A stretch of DNA of 64,000 bases from DASUAS01 sp963750045 (GTDB taxonomy: Bacteria > Actinomycetota > Acidimicrobiia > IMCC26256 > DASPTH01), in contig CAVVPD010000005.1 of the NCBI GenBank assembly GCA_963750045.1, positions 62,001-126,000 on the forward strand. Direction: 5' to 3'. Below are positions 60,508 to 64,000 of the stretch, in pieces. The first letter of the stretch is position 1. Every line of letters begins with the position of its first letter. The notes under the pieces are model-generated. The model was given only the letters and a program-made list of their open reading frames with translations, did no database searches and had not been told where the DNA came from. The translations under genes were made by a program, and so were the position numbers.

Positions 60508-61716
60508 CTAGCTCGCGACCACCGGCAGCCGCTCCCACCCGCGCACGTTCGGGGTGTGGGCCTGCTTGGCGTTGTCCCAGTCGACGTCCCAATCGGTCCA
60601 ACGCCGGAGAACCTCTTCGAGGGCGACGCGGCCCTCGAGCCGCGCCAGCGCGGCCCCGAGGCAGAAGTGCAGGCCGTAGCCGAAGCTCAGGTGGTGATCG
60701 ATCGAGCGGTGGATGTCGAAGCGGTCTCCGTCGGGGAAGTGGCGGTCGTCGCGGTTCCCGGAGCCGTTGATCAGGACCATGATGCTGCCTTCGGGCACGG
60801 TCTCCCCGTAGTACTCGACGTCGCGCGTGACGGTCCGCGCCTGCACCGGCGAGGGCGCTTCGTAGCGCAGGATCTCCTCGATCGCCTGCGGCACCAACGA
60901 CTGGTCGGCCGCGAGCTCCCGGCGCTGGTCGGGATGCTCGCCCAGGAGCTTGCCGGTCCAGCCGATCAGCCGGGTCGTGGTCTCGTTGCCCGCGCCGGCC
61001 AGCAGCATGATGTACATGAGCGTCTCGTCGCGCGTGAGCGTGCGGGTGACACCGTGCTCGTCCTCGAACTCCGCCTGGATCAGCTTGGTCATGAGGTCGC
61101 CGGACGGGTGCTTGGTGCGATGGTCGATGTACTCGCCGAAGAGCTCGATTCCCTCGAAGATGACGCCGGCGGACGGCACCTCGGGGCCGTCCGCGTCATC
61201 TTCGATGCGCAGGCTGGCGTCGATCCGGTCGCGGATCGCCACCTGGTCCTCCTCGGGGATGCCGAGGAGCATGCCGATGGTGAGCATCGGCATCACCGCG
61301 CCCAGGTCGGTGATGAAGTCGAATCGGCCCTCGGCGACGAGCGGATCGAGGGTACGGGTGCAGAACTCACGCACCTTCGGTTCGATCGCCAGCATGGACT
61401 TCGGCGTGAACACCCGCGACATCAGGCTGCGGTGGACGTCGTGCGCGGGCGGGTCCTCCATGAGGATCGAGCCGGGCGGCATCTCGACGCCGGACAGGAT
61501 CATCTCGAGCGTGGAGCCCTTGCCCGAACGGAAGGTGTCCCAGTCGACGAGCGCCTTCTCGACGTCGTCGTAGCGGCTCAGCGCGGAGAAGGTGTACTTC
61601 TCGTTCCGGTAGAGCGGCGCCTCGTCGCGCATCCGCCTCCAGAGCGGGTGCGGGTCCTTGTCGATCTCGATGTTGAACGGGTCGTAGTAGATGTCGCTCT
61701 CGTTGGTGATCGTCAT
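60508..61716 (-). CDS. Cytochrome P450
   Basis: A 402-residue soluble bacterial P450. The I-helix oxygen-binding motif AGAGNETT lies at 240-247, ExxR (EILR) at 281-284 and the haem loop FGYGLHFCLGAALARLE with Cys352 as the iron ligand. The acid-alcohol pair of the I-helix (E-T) is present. It hydroxylates an unknown substrate with electrons from a ferredoxin not encoded here. It lies between the amidohydrolase (48 bp upstream) and the LLM gene (11 bp downstream) in one minus-strand operon. Confidence 0.93.
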   Translation of the reverse strand: MTITNESDIYYDPFNIEIDKDPHPLWRRMRDEAPLYRNEKYTFSALSRYDDVEKALVDWDTFRSGKGSTLEMILSGVEMPPGSILMEDPPAHDVHRSLMSRVFTPKSMLAIEPKVREFCTRTLDPLVAEGRFDFITDLGAVMPMLTIGMLLGIPEEDQVAIRDRIDASLRIEDDADGPEVPSAGVIFEGIELFGEYIDHRTKHPSGDLMTKLIQAEFEDEHGVTRTLTRDETLMYIMLLAGAGNETTTRLIGWTGKLLGEHPDQRRELAADQSLVPQAIEEILRYEAPSPVQARTVTRDVEYYGETVPEGSIMVLINGSGNRDDRHFPDGDRFDIHRSIDHHLSFGYGLHFCLGAALARLEGRVALEEVLRRWTDWDVDWDNAKQAHTPNVRGWERLPVVAS

Positions 61717-61764
61717 GGAACGGTCCTTCGGGTCGGAGGCGGGTGAGCCGGCGGCGCTTCGTGG

Positions 61765-63009
61765 TCAGGCGTGTGCTCCGACCCGCATCGCCCGCTCGAG
61801 GGAGCCGCCCATGATCAGGGCCTGCTGCTCGGGCGGGAGGTCCTTGACGACCTCCGAGTAGGCGAGCGGATCCTCCATGCCCTCGGGGTGGGGGAAGTCG
61901 GAGCCGAACATGATGTGATCGGCCGGGATGCCGAGGTCGATGAGCCCCTTGGGGTCGCGCTCGTGGAAGGCGTGCACCCAGACGTTGCGGTCGAACATCT
62001 CCACCGGGTTCTCGTCGAAGAGGACGGGGGCCTCTTCGTAGCTCCGTTGCAGCTTCCGGTAGAACGGGCGGATCCAACCGCTGCCGAACTCGACGGGCAT
62101 GAACCGCAGCTTCGGGAACCGGGTGGCGAGGCCGTGGCCGATGATCGACGCCATGGCGTCGACGAGGTTGTCCTTCTCCGACGACAACGTCAGAAAGGCG
62201 GGGCTCGACCGCTTCGTTCGTGCCGTGATCGTCATCTCGCGGTCGCCGAGGCCCTCCCACTCGTTGGTGTAGCGGGTGTAGCCGGAGTCACCTGAATGCA
62301 TGCCGACGACGAGGTCGAGCTCCTGCACCCGCTCCCAGAACGGGTCGAACTCGGGGAGCGCGAACGACTTACGGCCCTTCCACGTCGGGACCGGCGCCAC
62401 CCGGATCAGGAAGATCTTCGCGCCGCGCTCGGCGATGTACTCCAGCTCCGCGAGGGCGGCTTCGAGCACCGCGAGCGAGATGATCGGCGTGCTGTAGATC
62501 GCGTCGGAGTACACGTAGCTCCAGTGCTCGTGCATCCACTCGTTCAAGGCGTGGATCACCGCGCACACCGCGTCGGGGTCGTCGGCCATGCGCTCCTCGA
62601 GCGCGCTCGCCAGCGTCGGCCACAGCAGCGTCCGGTCGATGCCCATCTCCTTCATGAGCTCGAGACGCGGCTCGGGATCGAAGAACGCGTCCAGGCTCGG
62701 CATCGCCACCATCTTCCCGAACCCGGTCGCCGCGCTGCCGAGGCCCGTGCCGCCCTTCGTCACGTCGTAGCCCGCCCCGCCCGGCACCGCCACCTTCCCG
62801 AACGTGGGATTGGGGATGTAGTCCGAGATCCTGTCGCGGATGGCGAGCTTGGTCCGGCCCTCGATGTCGACGTACTTGACGACCCCTGCGTATTCCCGCG
62901 GGAGGAACTTCGTGAGCGCGTCGCGGTTCTCGTAGAGGTGGTTGTCGGCGTCGAACGTCGTGTACGGCAGTTCCCGATGCGTGATCTGGATGAACTCGGT
63001 GCTGGCCAT
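61765..63009 (-). CDS. Amidohydrolase 2 family metal-dependent hydrolase
   Basis: A 414-residue TIM-barrel amidohydrolase. Metal-site motifs are FDADNHLYENRDALTKFLP (D-x-H type, here D-N-H), VVGMHSGDSGYTRYTNEWEG (His) and IMFGSDFPHPEGMEDP (Asp). Insertions such as TFGKVAVPGGAGYDVT resemble the long actinobacterial members found near P450 genes. It is the first gene of the amidohydrolase / P450 / LLM operon, which probably degrades or modifies a single compound. ATG at 63009. A palindrome and a -10 element lie just upstream. Confidence 0.85.
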   Translation of the reverse strand: MASTEFIQITHRELPYTTFDADNHLYENRDALTKFLPREYAGVVKYVDIEGRTKLAIRDRISDYIPNPTFGKVAVPGGAGYDVTKGGTGLGSAATGFGKMVAMPSLDAFFDPEPRLELMKEMGIDRTLLWPTLASALEERMADDPDAVCAVIHALNEWMHEHWSYVYSDAIYSTPIISLAVLEAALAELEYIAERGAKIFLIRVAPVPTWKGRKSFALPEFDPFWERVQELDLVVGMHSGDSGYTRYTNEWEGLGDREMTITARTKRSSPAFLTLSSEKDNLVDAMASIIGHGLATRFPKLRFMPVEFGSGWIRPFYRKLQRSYEEAPVLFDENPVEMFDRNVWVHAFHERDPKGLIDLGIPADHIMFGSDFPHPEGMEDPLAYSEVVKDLPPEQQALIMGGSLERAMRVGAHA

Positions 63010-63027
63010 TCCGACCCCCTCGTTGAT

Positions 63028-63070
63028 TTGCACTCCGTGCAATTCTATGGCCCGTAGCGAGCGTACGCCA
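63028..63070 (-). promoter_or_regulatory. Promoter with an overlapping operator-like palindrome
   Basis: The perfect inverted repeat TTGCAC-TCC-GTGCAA (63028-63042) directly abuts a -10-like TAGAAT (minus strand, 63047-63042). A weak -35 candidate TGGCGT lies at 63070-63065, 17 nt further. The palindrome covers the expected transcription start, as a repressor site would, for example of a TetR-type protein. The regulator is not in this window. Confidence 0.5.
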
Positions 63071-63076
63071 GGCGAC

Positions 63077-64000
63077 TCACGGCGCCGGCTCGGCGACGAT
63101 CGTGAACGAGGGGTCGTCCACGTCCTGGGCGCTGGTGTCGTAGCGCACGATGCGCAGGCGACGGGTAATGAGGATCCACGTCAGGAACACGAGCATCACG
63201 ACCGCGGCGACCGCCACCGCCTCGCCGGGCCCGAACACCGACCCGAGCGCGCCACCGATGAGCGCGGCGACGGGCACGCCGCCCGCCGTGAGCATCGTGT
63301 ACAGACCCATGACGCGGCCCCGGAAGGCATCGGGCGACACCGCGAGCAGCAACCCCTGGACGACCGTGCTCAACACGAAGAAGGCGAAGCCGAAGCCGGC
63401 GAGCGCCAGAGCCGTCACGAAGAGCGTGGTCGACGTGCTGATCACGAGATACATCGCGGCGATGCACGCGATCGACGCCGCGATCGCGAACCGCCGGCGC
63501 TGATCGGTGATGAATTCTCCCGCGATGAGCGCGCCCACGATCGCACCGACGCCGGTGGAGGTGGTGAGGAGCGCGAAGCCCGAGGCACCCTCGTGGAGGA
63601 GATCGGTCACGATGACGGGCAACAGCGCGGCGTGGTACACGACGAAGGTGGTCACGAACGTGACGAGCAGCAAGAAGCCGATCTGGGCGTCGTGACGCGC
63701 GAAGCGCATCCCGAGCACGAGCTGGGTCCGGAGTCGTTCGTGGGTCGGGTGGCGGCGGGTGTCGGTGTGCACGAACGTCCAGGCCAGTACGACGGCGAAG
63801 AAGCTGACCCCGTTGAGGTAGAACGCCCACTGCAGGCCCCAGCCGCTGATCACCAGCGCGGCGAGCGACGGTCCGAGCACCCGCATGAGGTTGGTCATCA
63901 CGCTCATGGACGCGACCGCCTCGGGGAGCTCGACGGCGGGGACGATCTCACCGACGACCGCGGTCATCGCCGGCTGGCTGAGCGCGGTGGCGACACCGCC
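63077..64000 (-). CDS. MFS transporter (C-terminal part; start beyond the window)
   Basis: 308 residues are visible up to the stop at 63077; the N-terminus lies outside the window. Multiple membrane helices (VLGPSLAALVISGWGLQWAF, IGFLLLVTFVTTFVVYHAALLPVIV, IACIAAMYLVISTSTTLFV, ALALAGFGFAFFVLSTVV) and the loop SPDAFRGRVMGLYTML match the EntS/enterobactin-exporter-like MFS_3 group. It exports an unknown small molecule. It may be separate from the adjacent operon because a promoter candidate lies between them. Confidence 0.85.
   Translation of the reverse strand, partial: GGVATALSQPAMTAVVGEIVPAVELPEAVASMSVMTNLMRVLGPSLAALVISGWGLQWAFYLNGVSFFAVVLAWTFVHTDTRRHPTHERLRTQLVLGMRFARHDAQIGFLLLVTFVTTFVVYHAALLPVIVTDLLHEGASGFALLTTSTGVGAIVGALIAGEFITDQRRRFAIAASIACIAAMYLVISTSTTLFVTALALAGFGFAFFVLSTVVQGLLLAVSPDAFRGRVMGLYTMLTAGGVPVAALIGGALGSVFGPGEAVAVAAVVMLVFLTWILITRRLRIVRYDTSAQDVDDPSFTIVAEPAP

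Overview
This is a high-GC actinobacterial chromosome window. The gene content points to the class Acidimicrobiia or a neighbouring lineage: F420-type LLM oxidoreductase, CaiB-type CoA transferase, DUF2630 and DUF5996 proteins, secreted PARLMDTR-repeat and DUF11 surface proteins, an ECF sigma/RskA pair and VapBC45. That placement is inference; no rRNA or other phylogenetic marker is present.

Layout. 1-11.6 kb: the tail of a winged-helix regulator, DUF2630/DUF5996 genes, a CoA transferase, MTA phosphorylase, and a minus-strand chain of five genes whose ends overlap by 4 bp (glycosyltransferase, DUF2064 transferase, methyltransferase, cytochrome-b-like/molybdopterin fusion, small membrane protein). 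This chain is divergent from a polytopic membrane protein and a dTDP-rhamnose-4-epimerase-like SDR. An ECF sigma/anti-sigma pair and a DUF1275 membrane protein follow. 11.6-20.5 kb: catabolic genes (glyoxalase-fold protein, lone xanthine-dehydrogenase large subunit, DapA-like protein without the Schiff-base lysine, two TIM-barrel amidohydrolases, SnoaL-like protein, enoyl-CoA hydratase, nitrilase, flavodoxin). 20.5-22.5 kb: a small membrane protein and a Tat-exported flavoprotein with two FAD-linking residues.

22.5-55.3 kb looks like an accessory region. It holds a truncated glycosyltransferase, a coiled-coil remnant, VapB45/VapC45, tRNA-Arg(CCT), a surface protein ending in 387-bp tandem repeats, two adjacent IS256-family elements, and a MacAB-like export operon with two adaptor proteins followed by a DUF5666 protein and a GH43-like protein. 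It also holds IS3-family sequences, a secreted arylsulfotransferase, a 1,166-residue DUF11/PKD protein, a DUF2254 membrane protein, an FkbM methyltransferase, and a 333-bp duplication carrying the same small gene twice. 55.4-64 kb returns to metabolic genes: MOSC protein, class-C beta-lactamase-like hydrolase, a secreted protein of unknown function, and an amidohydrolase/P450/LLM-oxidoreductase operon with a promoter-operator candidate. It ends with the C-terminal part of an MFS transporter.

At least a dozen otherwise intact genes are interrupted by single-base indels, mostly one extra G or C in a GC-rich run. The simplest explanation is residual sequencing or assembly error. For these genes I give the span of the reconstructed gene. 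No CRISPR array and no rRNA were seen.
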